DNA of 64,000 bases from NCBI GenBank assembly GCA_963696025.1, contig CAVOII010000017.1, forward strand, positions 66,879 through 130,878. The letters are read 5' to 3'. The position numbers and the translations under genes were made by a program. Below are positions 19,256-29,224 of the stretch, piece by piece. Below the pieces are notes generated by a model. That model was given only the letters and a program-made list of their open reading frames with translations. It did not search any database and was not told the DNA's origin. Each line of letters begins with the position of its first letter. Position 1 is the first letter of the stretch. This stretch comes from JABCYV01 sp963696025. GTDB taxonomy: Bacteria > Acidobacteriota > Terriglobia > Terriglobales > Acidobacteriaceae.

Positions 19256-20701
19256 ATGCGAAGATGTATCGCGCTGGTTCTCTTATTCAGTTCGTGGATG
19301 GCTCGACAGCGGATCAATGCTCAAACCGTTCCTGACTTGAACGCGGATTCTGGATCCATCACTAATTCGAGTTCGACGGGCGCACCTGATCCAGGTGGAA
19401 CCGATGATTCGCCAGATTGGCTGTTTCCCGTGAGCAAGCTGAACCGATCTTTGCCTAGGTGGTTTCGCATCGGTGGGGAATATCGTGGTCGTCTCGAGGG
19501 TCCGACAGGAATCGGATTTACCGACGCAAGAGATTTTTATTACTTGGACCGCTTGCGCGTGCATCTGGCCATTCAGCACAATGACTGGCTGCTCTTCTAT
19601 GGCCAAGTGCAGGATGCTCGTATTTTCTTTAATCACCACAATCCCAATGCCAATCCCTACGAGGATAAGTGGACGCTTTGGCAGGCCTATTCTCAAGTAG
19701 GCAGTTCCGAGAGAGGTTGGGTAGATGTTCTGGCGGGCCGCCAAGTTCTCCGTTTCGGCAATGAACGCGTAATCGGCCCATCCGATTGGCTCAACGTAGG
19801 TCGCACTTTCAATGTCGCGCGGATTGACCTTCATCATCCGGGCTACAAAGTCAGCGTGTTTGCGTCTTCGGTAGTGCCTGGCGACAACACTGACTTGCAC
19901 AATGTACTACCGGGTAACAACCTGTATGGAGTTTACGGAAGCTTCCAGAACATCGTCCCCAAGGCTGACTTTGAGCCCTACGTTCTCTGGCGCGTGGCAC
20001 CCGCGAGCTCAGAACTTCCAGAGACGCTTAACCGTGGCCGCCTGAATGAAGTCACCATTGGTCTCCACTGGAAAGGAAGGCTGCCCGCAGCTTTTGATTA
20101 CGACACTGAATTTGACGGACAGACGGGCTCGCTCGGCGCATCTTCTATCGCCGCGTGGGCGGGCTATGCCGCTGTCGGCAAAAACTTTCGCAAGGTCGCC
20201 GCCGCGCCTCGCGTTTTTCTTGAGGGCAATTACGCCTCTGGAACGAAAAATCCGAACGGCCACGAGTGGAACACTTTTGACGAGCTCTATCCTTCGAATC
20301 ATGACAAGCTTGGCTTTGCCGATGAGGTCGGCCGCCGGAACCTTGTGCAGTTCCGAATCGGTGTCGAAGAAAATCCCACGAGAAAGTGGAAACTCAAACA
20401 GCAATTTGAAAGCTACTGGTTGGCCACTTCGAATGACAACTTCTACGCCAGCAGTGGAGCGATAGCCGTTTCCGCCCATCCCGGCGCGAGTCGCCACATC
20501 GGAAACGAACTTGATCTGGTTGCCGAATACCAACTGAATAAAGGACTGAGCTTTGGCTTTGGTTATGCCCGCATGTTCGCGGGACAGTTCCTCAATGCCA
20601 CAACTCCGGGTCAGGATTATAGCTATCCCTACGCGTACTTCGAATACAACTTTTCGAAGTCCGGCTTTCACTTTCCCATTACCCCGAATAAGCGGAACTA
20701 G
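19256..20701 (+). CDS. Alginate-export (AlgE-like) outer-membrane porin
   Basis: A signal peptide (IALVLLFSSWMARQRINA) is followed by an alginate_export-type barrel: WFRIGGEYRGRLEGP, YYLDRLRVHLAIQHNDWLLF, WVDVLAGRQVLRFGNERVIG and alternating aromatic strands to the end. The C-terminal strand (YAYFEYNFSKSGFHF) is consistent with Bam recognition. Relatives form 18-stranded anion-selective channels for uronate polymers; many Acidobacterial copies have unknown substrates. Length 481 is usual. It is divergent from the subtilase remnant. Confidence 0.86.
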   Translation: MRRCIALVLLFSSWMARQRINAQTVPDLNADSGSITNSSSTGAPDPGGTDDSPDWLFPVSKLNRSLPRWFRIGGEYRGRLEGPTGIGFTDARDFYYLDRLRVHLAIQHNDWLLFYGQVQDARIFFNHHNPNANPYEDKWTLWQAYSQVGSSERGWVDVLAGRQVLRFGNERVIGPSDWLNVGRTFNVARIDLHHPGYKVSVFASSVVPGDNTDLHNVLPGNNLYGVYGSFQNIVPKADFEPYVLWRVAPASSELPETLNRGRLNEVTIGLHWKGRLPAAFDYDTEFDGQTGSLGASSIAAWAGYAAVGKNFRKVAAAPRVFLEGNYASGTKNPNGHEWNTFDELYPSNHDKLGFADEVGRRNLVQFRIGVEENPTRKWKLKQQFESYWLATSNDNFYASSGAIAVSAHPGASRHIGNELDLVAEYQLNKGLSFGFGYARMFAGQFLNATTPGQDYSYPYAYFEYNFSKSGFHFPITPNKRN

Positions 20702-21008
20702 TCTCTCAGAGACAGACGATGTGCCAACGACGAGATCGCGATCTCATAAACTGAACTGTCTCCGCGATCATTCCTCTGGCTAAGCCTGATGCGGGATCTT
20801 GCGCAATCTGAGTCCTTACTTCTTAACGCATGGGACATTCTTTATGTCCGCCCGTAGATACACGTTAGTGGAGCGTTCGGCAAGTAGCGACAACAATTCC
20901 ATGGTCTAGTCTACTTTTGGCCACATAGTCAGCGCCGTTATCTGTTGCGCTTTTCATCCATCTATCTGGACTAGCACGCAAGTCTCGCATCGTCAAAATG
21001 CTGACGCC
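20702..21008. other. Intergenic stretch without recognised gene
   Basis: About 300 bp between the porin and the interrupted HExxxE protein. The frame of the latter is open back to 20910 but has no ATG, RBS or signal peptide there. No tRNA, strong hairpin or repeat was seen. Confidence 0.5.
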
Positions 21009-21947
21009 ATGCCGCCCGTGGGCATCACCCCACCCTCCACAGACATATGCCTGACTCTTGGCGTCTGCCCGCCTGGCGTCGCAGCGGGCCAGCCTATACC
21101 GGTCAACATGGCGTACTTCGGAGGGACCGTCCAGGTGAATCCGAAGATCTATCTCGTGTACTGGGGCTGGGGAGAGGCTGGCGCCTTCGACCATGTCACG
21201 CCGGGCCGACCGGCAAACGACCCCGACGGCGTGGGCGCGCCAATGACGCGCTTCGTTGGGGCTATAGGCGGCACCAGTTGGTTGAACATCGTCACGCAGT
21301 ACTACCAGTCGAATTACAATGGCACCTATTCCAACATCACCAATCCGAAGCATGAGCTAGCTGGCGTCTGGCACGACGACGTCACCCCCATCCACGACAA
21401 CCTCGCCGGCATCGAACTGGCCCGGGAGGCGGCGCGCGTGGTACAGCACTTCCACATCACCGACCTGGCCAATTCGCTGATCGTGGTTGCCCAGCCGCAA
21501 AAGTACAACGACGCCGGTTTCAACCAGAACGGGTACTGTGCGTATCACGACTACACGACCCCGGTCGCCTATCCCGGCGTGCAGTCCGGAATCGCCTTCA
21601 CCAATATGCCCTACGTGCTGAATGCGGGCGGCAGCTGCGGTGAGGACTTCGTCAATCCCGCGCCCGGAGGAAACCTGGACGGTGTCACGATTGTCCTCGG
21701 GCATGAAATCGCCGAGGCTCTCACTGATCCGGGCGCCGAGGAAGCGGCTGGCCAGATCCAGTATGGGGCCTAGTTCGATTGGCAGGGCTGGAAAATCGGC
21801 GACAAGTGCGCTTGGGTCGGCGAGGGCCTGCAGGTCCCCGGCGCGCCCTTCAACATGATTGGAAATGACGGGGGCGCGTATCCCGTGCAGACGTTGTGGA
21901 GTGACCAGAGCCTGAACGGCGTCGGTTACTGTTCGCAGGGATTCTGA
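21009..21947 (+). pseudogene. Secreted-type HExxxE protein interrupted by an in-frame amber codon
   Basis: The reading frame codes for MPPVGITPPSTDICLTLGVC through LVYWGWGEAGAFD, FHITDLANSLIVVAQP and the motif GHEIAEALTDPGAEE, reaching TAG at 21771-21773. The same frame then continues for 57 sensible codons (FDWQGWKIGDKCAWVGEGLQ; LWSDQSLNGVGYCSQGF) to TGA at 21945. The HExxxE...DP motif resembles EXORDIUM/Phi-1-like and related putative metal-binding secreted proteins. No signal peptide is found, so the 5' end may also be lost. It is either a pseudogene or a case of one wrong base; amber readthrough is less likely. Confidence 0.7.
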
Positions 21948-22137
21948 GCGACTTGCCAAACGGGCGGAAACTGAGCGCAACGGCAATCTGCGGCCGTGTC
22001 CGCACCCGCTTCGTTCGTAGAGCGCGCGCTTAAGAATTATTGCATCTCGAAACATTCAAAATTAGCCGACCGTGGCTTCGAGATATGGTCGGCAAGGGAG
22101 GCAATATGAAGTTCAGACGTTCTTTCAGACCCACCTA

Positions 22138-24141
22138 TCAACGCCGCCGCAGCCCACCCTCCACCTGATCTACTTTGAGCGAAATGCCGCTCTGTTCCAG
22201 AGTCCGCCCCAGTACTCGATCTAACTGGCCTGCGGCCTTCAGCCACGCCGCCTTGGCCACTACCTCAGTGGTTCGCGCCTGGGTCAGATAGGTTTGCTGC
22301 TCGATTACCGCCAGGTTGGTTCCGTAGCCCGCAGTGAAGCTTTCCTGAGAGGCAGCAAGCAACTGTGCCTGCAATTCTCGCGCCTTCGTGGCGGCATCGG
22401 CTGCACTTTTTGCGGCGTGGAGGGCTGTGATCGCGTTCTGCACCTCAGCAGCAACCTGCGACTGCAGCTGCATCACTCGAAGGTACTGCTGCCTCAAAAG
22501 CGCCCGGTCAGCTCCCAGATTCGCCTTCGCCACCCGGTTTTGCACCGGCAGCGAGAACTGTATCCCAGCCTCATAAACCGTCGAGGAACGACTACCTCCA
22601 GTTGGAACCGGGTCGGTAGGCGCAAATCCCGTCAAGGTGCTTCCACCGATCGCGGTCAGCCCCGGGATCACAACCCCTCGGCTCTCATAGCTTGCATAGA
22701 GATCAATCTCAGGCTTTGCGGCATTGGCGGCGCTTGCAACCTGCCGCTCGCCGTTGCTCAACTGCAAGCGCGCCGCCTGCACGTCAGGTCGCTTCTCCCA
22801 CGCACCCGTGATCAGATCGGGAAGCGGGGCTTGGGGCTCGGACTGCGGGGGCAAGAGTGGGTCCGTCGCCACAATTTCCGGCGTGCTGCCCGGTGTTCCG
22901 GTGAGCGACTGCGGATCGAGCAGCGTTCGCAGAATCAGCTGCTGCTGATCTCGTAAAGCGATCGCCTGAGTGAGCACCAGTTGCGTGCTCGTCACAAGAG
23001 ACTGCGCCCGCGCTACCTCGATCGGCGGCAGGCGCCCCACGTTCAACTGTTCCTGGTCGTTATGCAACAGCAACTCGGCGGTCTTAAGCGCCTGCTCCTG
23101 TACTTTGACTGAATCCTGCAGGCTAACCAAGTCCACATACAGGTTGCTTACGCCAGCGATGGTGCTGATAATCTGCTGCTCCAGCACCGCCGCAGAGATT
23201 TTCTTGTTTGTCTTCGCAATGGCAATATAGCGGGTGTTGTTCTTGCGCCCGGCCCCGCGCAGCAGCGGTTGTGCGATTAGGGCATAGGCATTCGGGTGGG
23301 AGAATGGGACCGGGCTGGAACGCCCCGAGTAGAAGCTCTGCACGAAGTCATTTACACCCAACTGGATGGTCGTTCCCAGGCTGAAGCCCTTGGTCAGCAA
23401 GGTATCACCAACAGTATTGTCCGTTGTCATCGTGTTGGCTGGCGTTGCCGCAGGCGGGCTCGCGGATATGAAAGAGACTGCCGGGTTCCGCCGCAGCCAC
23501 CCGTACCGACCTAAGAGCTGCACGTCGAAGCCGGGCACCGGTGATCCATCGGAATATGGGCGTGAACTGAGAGATAAGGAATGTGATCCGTCTAGCACGC
23601 GGCTCGTGTTATAGGACGAGGACACAGTCGAAGCAGTCGGGTCCACGCTCAACGGGGATAGGCCTGGAGAGGAAAAACTGAACAGCGGCACTGCGGCGGG
23701 TGCTTCGCCGGTTGGCGCATCCGCGACTGTGTAATTGATCGAGCGTGGAACTCCACCGCCCTTTGCCAAGGGAACGCTGAGGTCCGCGACCGTCTGATCG
23801 ATCCGTTCCAATTCGATGTCTAGGTTGTTCTTGAGCGCCATCTGCAACGCTTGCTGCAGGCTCAAGTAGAGATGACGATCGTCTGAGTTGGTGGGTAGCG
23901 GGGTGGCGCCTGAGTTCTGCGCCAGTAACCGGGAAGGCTGAGGCGTGTCGGGCAGTGACGTTGCATCTTGGAGTGACGCTGATGATTGCGCAGCCGCCAC
24001 ACACGCCGAGGCGCAGGTGAACACGAGGCAGATTAGAGTCTGTCGCACGCCACAATCTCTATTGGAGTACTGAAAGAAACAGTTCATCTCGCGGAGCACT
24101 TTCCCGAGCACGTTACCGTGGTTGATCCAGATTGCATGCAT
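22138..24141 (-). CDS. TolC-family outer-membrane efflux channel
   Basis: The last gene of the RND operon. A signal segment (LICLVFTCASACVAAA, about residues 35-52) precedes a proline-rich spacer and the OEP domains: LSLQQALQMALKNNLDIELE, then two long coiled-coil repeats (ISAAVLEQQIISTIAGVSNL; REYQ-type helices ending KAAWLKAAGQLDRVLG). Length 667 is longer than E. coli TolC because of an approximately 100-residue beta insertion (SFSSPGLSPLSVDPTASTVS), common in Acidobacteria. An ATG at 24087 is an alternative start. It is 27 bp downstream of the adaptor gene. Confidence 0.9.
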   Translation of the reverse strand: MHAIWINHGNVLGKVLREMNCFFQYSNRDCGVRQTLICLVFTCASACVAAAQSSASLQDATSLPDTPQPSRLLAQNSGATPLPTNSDDRHLYLSLQQALQMALKNNLDIELERIDQTVADLSVPLAKGGGVPRSINYTVADAPTGEAPAAVPLFSFSSPGLSPLSVDPTASTVSSSYNTSRVLDGSHSLSLSSRPYSDGSPVPGFDVQLLGRYGWLRRNPAVSFISASPPAATPANTMTTDNTVGDTLLTKGFSLGTTIQLGVNDFVQSFYSGRSSPVPFSHPNAYALIAQPLLRGAGRKNNTRYIAIAKTNKKISAAVLEQQIISTIAGVSNLYVDLVSLQDSVKVQEQALKTAELLLHNDQEQLNVGRLPPIEVARAQSLVTSTQLVLTQAIALRDQQQLILRTLLDPQSLTGTPGSTPEIVATDPLLPPQSEPQAPLPDLITGAWEKRPDVQAARLQLSNGERQVASAANAAKPEIDLYASYESRGVVIPGLTAIGGSTLTGFAPTDPVPTGGSRSSTVYEAGIQFSLPVQNRVAKANLGADRALLRQQYLRVMQLQSQVAAEVQNAITALHAAKSAADAATKARELQAQLLAASQESFTAGYGTNLAVIEQQTYLTQARTTEVVAKAAWLKAAGQLDRVLGRTLEQSGISLKVDQVEGGLRRR

Positions 24142-24168
24142 TTTGCCGGCGACGCTTGGTCACCATAG

Positions 24169-25551
24169 TTAGTGACCGCCGTCATTCGGCGTCTGCCCAC
24201 TTTGACCACCGCTCTTTCCTCCCGCAGTGGGATCGGCGTTGCCACCTAGTTGGCCGGCAGGTGCAGGTCGAGTGCTCACCCGCAGCCCCTGCTTCACAGC
24301 ATCATTGGGATTAACGACGATAAGGTCGCCGTCTCGCAGTCCGGCGGTGACATACACTTGCGAACCCAGGTCGCGCCCCACATGGACGGGCTGCATCTGG
24401 ATGACATTGTTCTGTACCACGGGTACAAACTGACCGCGCGCCGTCGTGAGTAAGCTGTCACCGGAGATCAAGATTCCTGGATTCGGAGCCCTGTAATGCA
24501 TCCGCACGGAAGCGAACATGCCTGGCCGCAAGCGGTGCGCAGTATCCGTAATCTGTACCTCGGCAAGCAGGGTCCGGGTCTGCTGGCTCAGAGAGTCGCT
24601 GCTTCGAACCACCTTGCCCTTGAACGTCTGCCCTGGCAACTCAGAAAAAGTCAGCTCCACAGGCTGGCCGGTCTGCACGAAAGGCGCATCCTGCTCCGGC
24701 ACGGAGACAAATACCTCTAAGCTGCCGAGGTCCACAACATCAAATAATTCGCCGCCCTGCGCGCCGCCAGTGGATGGCCCGCCCGTGGAGCCGGGAGAAG
24801 CGGCTGCCAATCCCTGTGCGGCTCCCGAAGCCGAGACCAGATTGCCCACCTCGACGTTGCGGGCCGTGATCGTGCCGTTGATTGGCGAGCGAACCTGCTC
24901 GAAGTCAGCCAGAGCTTGCGTACGACCCAATGCGGCCTGTGCTCCTTCTAAAGCATTTTCCACGGCCTGCAAGTTCGATTGCGCCGAGTCGAGGGCTGCC
25001 AGCGTGGCATCGTCGTCCTGCTTGGACAAGATGCCGTGGAGCACCAGCGTATGCACCCGCGCATAGGTGGCTTGCTGCAGCCGCAGTGTGGATTGGGCAG
25101 TTGAAACATTGTTTTTGCTTTGCTGTACTAGCGCAGCCTGCTGAGCCACCGACGAATCCAGCTCCGGCGCCGAGATGATCCCAAGTAACTGCCCTTTCCT
25201 TACCGTATCTCCAAGGTCCACGTACCGCGCCTTTAAATACCCCGAAGCCCGCGCATAAATGTGCGCACTCCTGAGTGGCGTCACGGTGCCCGGCAACGTC
25301 AACTCCTGCTCGGAGGTCGCACTATGCACAGTCTGCACCTCGACAGTCGGCAATGTTTTCTGCCGTTCCTGAGCCCTGGCGTTGACTGCTTTATTGCGTT
25401 CGTAATGGGGCAGCAATCCCACCACCAGAGCGGAGGCTAGTAACGCGATCGCCACCACGGTCCATAAGATCCATCGGCCGTGTTTCCGATGCAATTGCGC
25501 CGCATGCTGCTGATCGCCAGCCGCGGGCGTTCGGGTTGCGTCTGCGCTCAT
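24169..25551 (-). CDS. RND efflux periplasmic adaptor (HlyD/AcrA family)
   Basis: The membrane-fusion protein of the pump encoded upstream. It has one N-terminal membrane helix (ILWTVVAIALLASALVVGLL), the lipoyl half-motif SGYLKARYVDLGDTVRKGQL, an alpha-hairpin, the second half SPINGTITARNVEVGNLVS, a beta-barrel domain, and a Gly/Gln-rich C-terminal tail. ATG overlaps the stop of the permease gene (ATGA, 25548-25551), indicating translational coupling. Length 460 is normal. Confidence 0.93.
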   Translation of the reverse strand: MSADATRTPAAGDQQHAAQLHRKHGRWILWTVVAIALLASALVVGLLPHYERNKAVNARAQERQKTLPTVEVQTVHSATSEQELTLPGTVTPLRSAHIYARASGYLKARYVDLGDTVRKGQLLGIISAPELDSSVAQQAALVQQSKNNVSTAQSTLRLQQATYARVHTLVLHGILSKQDDDATLAALDSAQSNLQAVENALEGAQAALGRTQALADFEQVRSPINGTITARNVEVGNLVSASGAAQGLAAASPGSTGGPSTGGAQGGELFDVVDLGSLEVFVSVPEQDAPFVQTGQPVELTFSELPGQTFKGKVVRSSDSLSQQTRTLLAEVQITDTAHRLRPGMFASVRMHYRAPNPGILISGDSLLTTARGQFVPVVQNNVIQMQPVHVGRDLGSQVYVTAGLRDGDLIVVNPNDAVKQGLRVSTRPAPAGQLGGNADPTAGGKSGGQSGQTPNDGGH

Positions 25552-28500
25552 TGGAACGCTCCTTGGGTCTCATCCTCGATCCGCTTCTCCCAGTTCACTG
25601 GAGCCTGCTTACTCATGAGCGAATACATGACTGGCACGATAAACAGTGTGCCCACCGTAGCGAACAGAAGTCCACCGATAACGGCCCGTCCGATTGGCGC
25701 GTTCTGCTCGCCGCCCTCTCCCAGCGACAGTGCCATCGGCAACATCCCGATGATCATCGCCAGCGCCGTCATGCACACCGGTCGCAGCCGGGTCGACCCC
25801 GCGATCAGCGCCGCCTCCTTTGAATCCTTACTGTGCTCGCCTTCGCCACGTGATTCGTTCGCAAAGGTGACGACTAGGATGCTGTTGGCGGTTGCGACGC
25901 CGATGGTCATCAGAGCGCCCATTAAGGAGGGTACGTTAAAGGTGGTCTGTGTGAGGAACAGCATCCATACGATACCCGCAAAAGCTCCCGGAAGCGCCAT
26001 GAGAATGATGAACGGTATGCTCCATGACTGGAAGTTCATCGCCATCAGGAAGTACACAAACACCACCGCAGCGGCAATTCCGATCTCCAGCTTGGTAAAG
26101 GATGTGTTCATCGTCAGTACTTGACCGCTGAGCGTGATCTCCACCCCAGGGGGCAGGTGTTGTGAATTTTTCTTCACGATTTTTTGCACATCGCTGGCCA
26201 CCCCGCCGAGGTCGCGCTGCTCGACGTTCGCGAAGATGTCCATGACGGGCAGCGCGTTGTAATGCGAAACCGTCAGCGGCGAAACTTGCCGTTCAGTCTC
26301 CGCAACATTGCGTAGCAACTGGTCACTAGCGCCGGGCATCGAGGCCGTCACGGCCGTGCGTTCCAGCGTATCGAGGTTGTCGAGACGGTGCTGCGGCACC
26401 TGCACGATCACCGGGTATTCGACCCCCGTCTTCGGATCGAGCCAGAAGTTGGGTGCAACCTGCCCGCTGCCCGAAAGCGACAACAGCACGTCATCCGAAA
26501 CATCCTTTGCCGTGAGCCCGATCTCCTGCGCCTTGAGCCGGTCCACTTTGATGTTGAACTTGGGAGCATTGACCTCCTGCTGCATGAACACGTCCACTGC
26601 TCCCGGAACATCCTCGATCTGCTCCTGCAGCGTTTCGGCGATTTGTGCCGTGGACGCTGCGTCTTTTCCGCGCACCTGCACATCGATAGGCGCGGGCAGC
26701 CCAAAGTTCAGCGTTTGATTCGTGATGTCGGCCGGCTCGAAGAAAAAAGTATCCTGGGGAAACTTCCGCGCGAAGTCCTGCCGCAGAATCTGCATCCATT
26801 CCTGCGTCGGCCGGTGCTTGGCCGCAAGCAGCACCAGCACATCCCCATCCCCATTACTGGTCGTATCACTGGCCGAATAGGCCAGGTTTACGCCCCCTGG
26901 CGGCAGTCCGATGTTGTTCACCACCATCTGAAGCTGCTCCGCTGGGATCACACGCCGAATTTCCTCGTTTACCTGCTTGAACAACTCGGTTGCGGTTTCG
27001 ATCCGGGTGCCTGCCGGCGGCCGTACATGAAACTCCATCTGCCCAGAATCCACGTAGGGGAAAAAGTCGCGGCCAATCACGGGAACCAATGACAGCGAAC
27101 CCAGGGACACCGCCGCGAACCCAGCCAGCGTTATCTTCGGATGATCCAGGGCCCACTCCAATCCGCCCTTGTACTTCTCCGCAAACCAGTCGAAACGGCG
27201 TTCGAATCTCTGGTGAAACCGCCAGATGAAACTTCGGCTGAGCGGCGACTGCTGTTCTTGTCCCTCATAGAGGGGCACCTCTTTAGGCAGAAGGAAGTGC
27301 ATCATGGTGGGCACCAAGGTGCGCGACAGTCCGTAAGAGGCGATCAGCGCCAGCACCACATTTAGTGCCAGCGGTGTAAAGATGTACTTCGCCGACCCAG
27401 AGAGCAAGGTCACAGGCACGAAGACGATGCAGATCGACATGGTGGAGATCAGGGCGGGCATAGCTACCTGCTCTGCGCTGTCAAGAATCGCCGTGGCCAA
27501 CGGCTTCTTCTGGCCGAGGCCCAGATTCCGGTGCGTGTTTTCGATCTCCACGGTCGCATCGTCAACCAGCATACCAACCGCCAGAGCCAGGCCCCCAAGC
27601 GACATGACATTAATCGTCTCCCCGAGAGCCGAAGACACCGCTATGGCGAACAATGCTGCCAAAGGAATGGATACGCTCACGATCAGCGTGCTTCGCCAGC
27701 TGCCCAGAAACACCAGCACCATCAAGGCGGTGAGAAACGCTGCTGTTACGGCCTCCTGCACCACATCTCGGATCGAGGCTCGCACGAGCACCGATTGATC
27801 GAAGATCGGCGTTAGCGTCAGTGCGAGCGGAAGGCCGGCCTTGATTCGTGGAATCGCCGCCTTCACCTGGTCCACAATGGTCAGTGTCGAAGAAGCCCCG
27901 CTCTTGATGACGGTCAGAAGCGCCGAGGCTTGGCCGTTCTCGCTCACATAACTTGTCTGAGGCTGGTAGCCGTTGTGAATCCAGGCCACATCCTTCATCT
28001 GAACCACCGCGCCATTCACCGTCCGGATCGGCAGAGAGTTCAGCTCCGCGATGGTGCCGGGGCTGCTGTTAGTTCCCACCAGGTACTCCCGGTCGCCCAT
28101 CTTCTGGGTACCCGAGGGCGTAACCAGGTTCTGGTTAGCGAGCGCGGCGGAGACGTCCGAGGCGGTCATGTGATTGGCTGCGAGCTGCACCGGTTCGAGG
28201 TCCACCATAATGGCGCGCTGCTCGCCGCCGTATGGCAGCGGTACCGCAGCGCCCTTAATGGTGGCTAACTGTCCCCGAATGAAGTTTTGCCCCAAGTCAT
28301 AGAGCTCAGTTTGCGAAAGCCCCTTTCCGCCCAAGCTGACCTGCACGATAGGAACACTGGAAGCGTCGTATTTGAGCACATACGGGGGCAGGATGCCGGG
28401 TGGCATCAGACGCAAGAGCGATTGCGCCAGCGCCGTTACTTGCGCAATCGCAAGGTCAATCTGGACATTGGGCTGAAAGTAAATCTTGATCACCCCGACG

Positions 28501-28763
28501 CCGCTGTAGGACTGCGATTCCGTGTATTGAATGTTGTTGACTGTGGTCGGAAGCGCCCGCTCGCAAACCCCAATGATGCGCTTGGACATGTCATCGGCGT
28601 CCAGACCACTGTAAGTCCAGATCACGCTGACGATTGGGATGTTGATCTCTGGCAGAATGTCGGTCGGGGTAGTCAGGATGGAAGTTACGCCGAAAATCGC
28701 AATCAGCAGCGCGCCAATCACGAACGTATACGGCCTCTGCAGAGCAAAGCGAACGATCCACAT
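25548..28763 (-). CDS. RND multidrug/solvent efflux permease (AcrB/HAE1-like)
   Basis: The proton-driven inner-membrane pump. It has twelve predicted membrane segments arranged 1+5+1+5 with two large periplasmic loops. Signatures include IFGVTSILTTPTDILPEINI after helix 1, the helix-4 proton-relay region LALAVGMLVDDATVEIENTH with paired Asp, and the end of the second half, RAVIGGLLFATVGTLFIVPV. The ATG at 28763 is preferred to an upstream in-frame start at 28817 because GAGGAG precedes it and MWIVRFALQRP is the family N-terminus. First gene of the permease-adaptor-TolC operon; the substrate cannot be told. Confidence 0.95.
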   Translation of the reverse strand: MWIVRFALQRPYTFVIGALLIAIFGVTSILTTPTDILPEINIPIVSVIWTYSGLDADDMSKRIIGVCERALPTTVNNIQYTESQSYSGVGVIKIYFQPNVQIDLAIAQVTALAQSLLRLMPPGILPPYVLKYDASSVPIVQVSLGGKGLSQTELYDLGQNFIRGQLATIKGAAVPLPYGGEQRAIMVDLEPVQLAANHMTASDVSAALANQNLVTPSGTQKMGDREYLVGTNSSPGTIAELNSLPIRTVNGAVVQMKDVAWIHNGYQPQTSYVSENGQASALLTVIKSGASSTLTIVDQVKAAIPRIKAGLPLALTLTPIFDQSVLVRASIRDVVQEAVTAAFLTALMVLVFLGSWRSTLIVSVSIPLAALFAIAVSSALGETINVMSLGGLALAVGMLVDDATVEIENTHRNLGLGQKKPLATAILDSAEQVAMPALISTMSICIVFVPVTLLSGSAKYIFTPLALNVVLALIASYGLSRTLVPTMMHFLLPKEVPLYEGQEQQSPLSRSFIWRFHQRFERRFDWFAEKYKGGLEWALDHPKITLAGFAAVSLGSLSLVPVIGRDFFPYVDSGQMEFHVRPPAGTRIETATELFKQVNEEIRRVIPAEQLQMVVNNIGLPPGGVNLAYSASDTTSNGDGDVLVLLAAKHRPTQEWMQILRQDFARKFPQDTFFFEPADITNQTLNFGLPAPIDVQVRGKDAASTAQIAETLQEQIEDVPGAVDVFMQQEVNAPKFNIKVDRLKAQEIGLTAKDVSDDVLLSLSGSGQVAPNFWLDPKTGVEYPVIVQVPQHRLDNLDTLERTAVTASMPGASDQLLRNVAETERQVSPLTVSHYNALPVMDIFANVEQRDLGGVASDVQKIVKKNSQHLPPGVEITLSGQVLTMNTSFTKLEIGIAAAVVFVYFLMAMNFQSWSIPFIILMALPGAFAGIVWMLFLTQTTFNVPSLMGALMTIGVATANSILVVTFANESRGEGEHSKDSKEAALIAGSTRLRPVCMTALAMIIGMLPMALSLGEGGEQNAPIGRAVIGGLLFATVGTLFIVPVMYSLMSKQAPVNWEKRIEDETQGAFQ

Positions 28764-29224
28764 AAAGCTCTCCTCGTTTGCTGTCCTGGCGCGCGTATCT
28801 CGCGCACGTGCCCACACCAGTCAATCTGCGACTGAGGGCTCTCGTCACGTCGTGAGAGATGCACGCGAGCGACTATCGCATCCGCACCGGCCTCCTGTGC
28901 TGTCCGGTGCCCTGCACTTACCAGGTGAGGTGTATTCGCTGCTGCGTCATCCGACTTGCGTCATAGTTTCAAATGCCGTAGTCGTCCTGTTCGCCGCCGT
29001 GGGCAGCCAGACTTGAGTTTGTCGTGCAACAGCCGTTGTTTCCATGATTGACTTTCTTCCTTTCGCCTCTTTGTGCATCTGCGATTGAACGCTAGGGAAA
29101 GCGCTTGCCAAAGCATTCTTGACAGTCCGGTGATGCGAACGCGCCACTTTACCGTGGCGTACTTTGCCGTCACATGCGCGTTCAGACGTTCCAGTTCATA
29201 GGATCTGAGGGTTCACGGGTCGCG
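28764..29224. promoter_or_regulatory. Leader region of the RND operon with nested inverted repeats
   Basis: This 461-bp gap upstream of the pump contains CGCCAC-TTTACC-GTGGCG (29142-29159). A wider perfect pair, GAACGCGC (29137-29144) and GCGCGTTC (29176-29183), encloses it. These could be an operator or a transcript hairpin for the pump operon. A 32-codon minus-strand frame (METTAVARQ..., 28947-29045) with a weak AAGGAAAG start signal could be a leader peptide, but the evidence is thin. No regulator gene is present. Confidence 0.35.

Noticed and set aside
28947..29045. Possible 32-residue leader peptide upstream of the RND operon
   Set aside because: The start signal is weak and the peptide lacks features; noted only within the leader entry.
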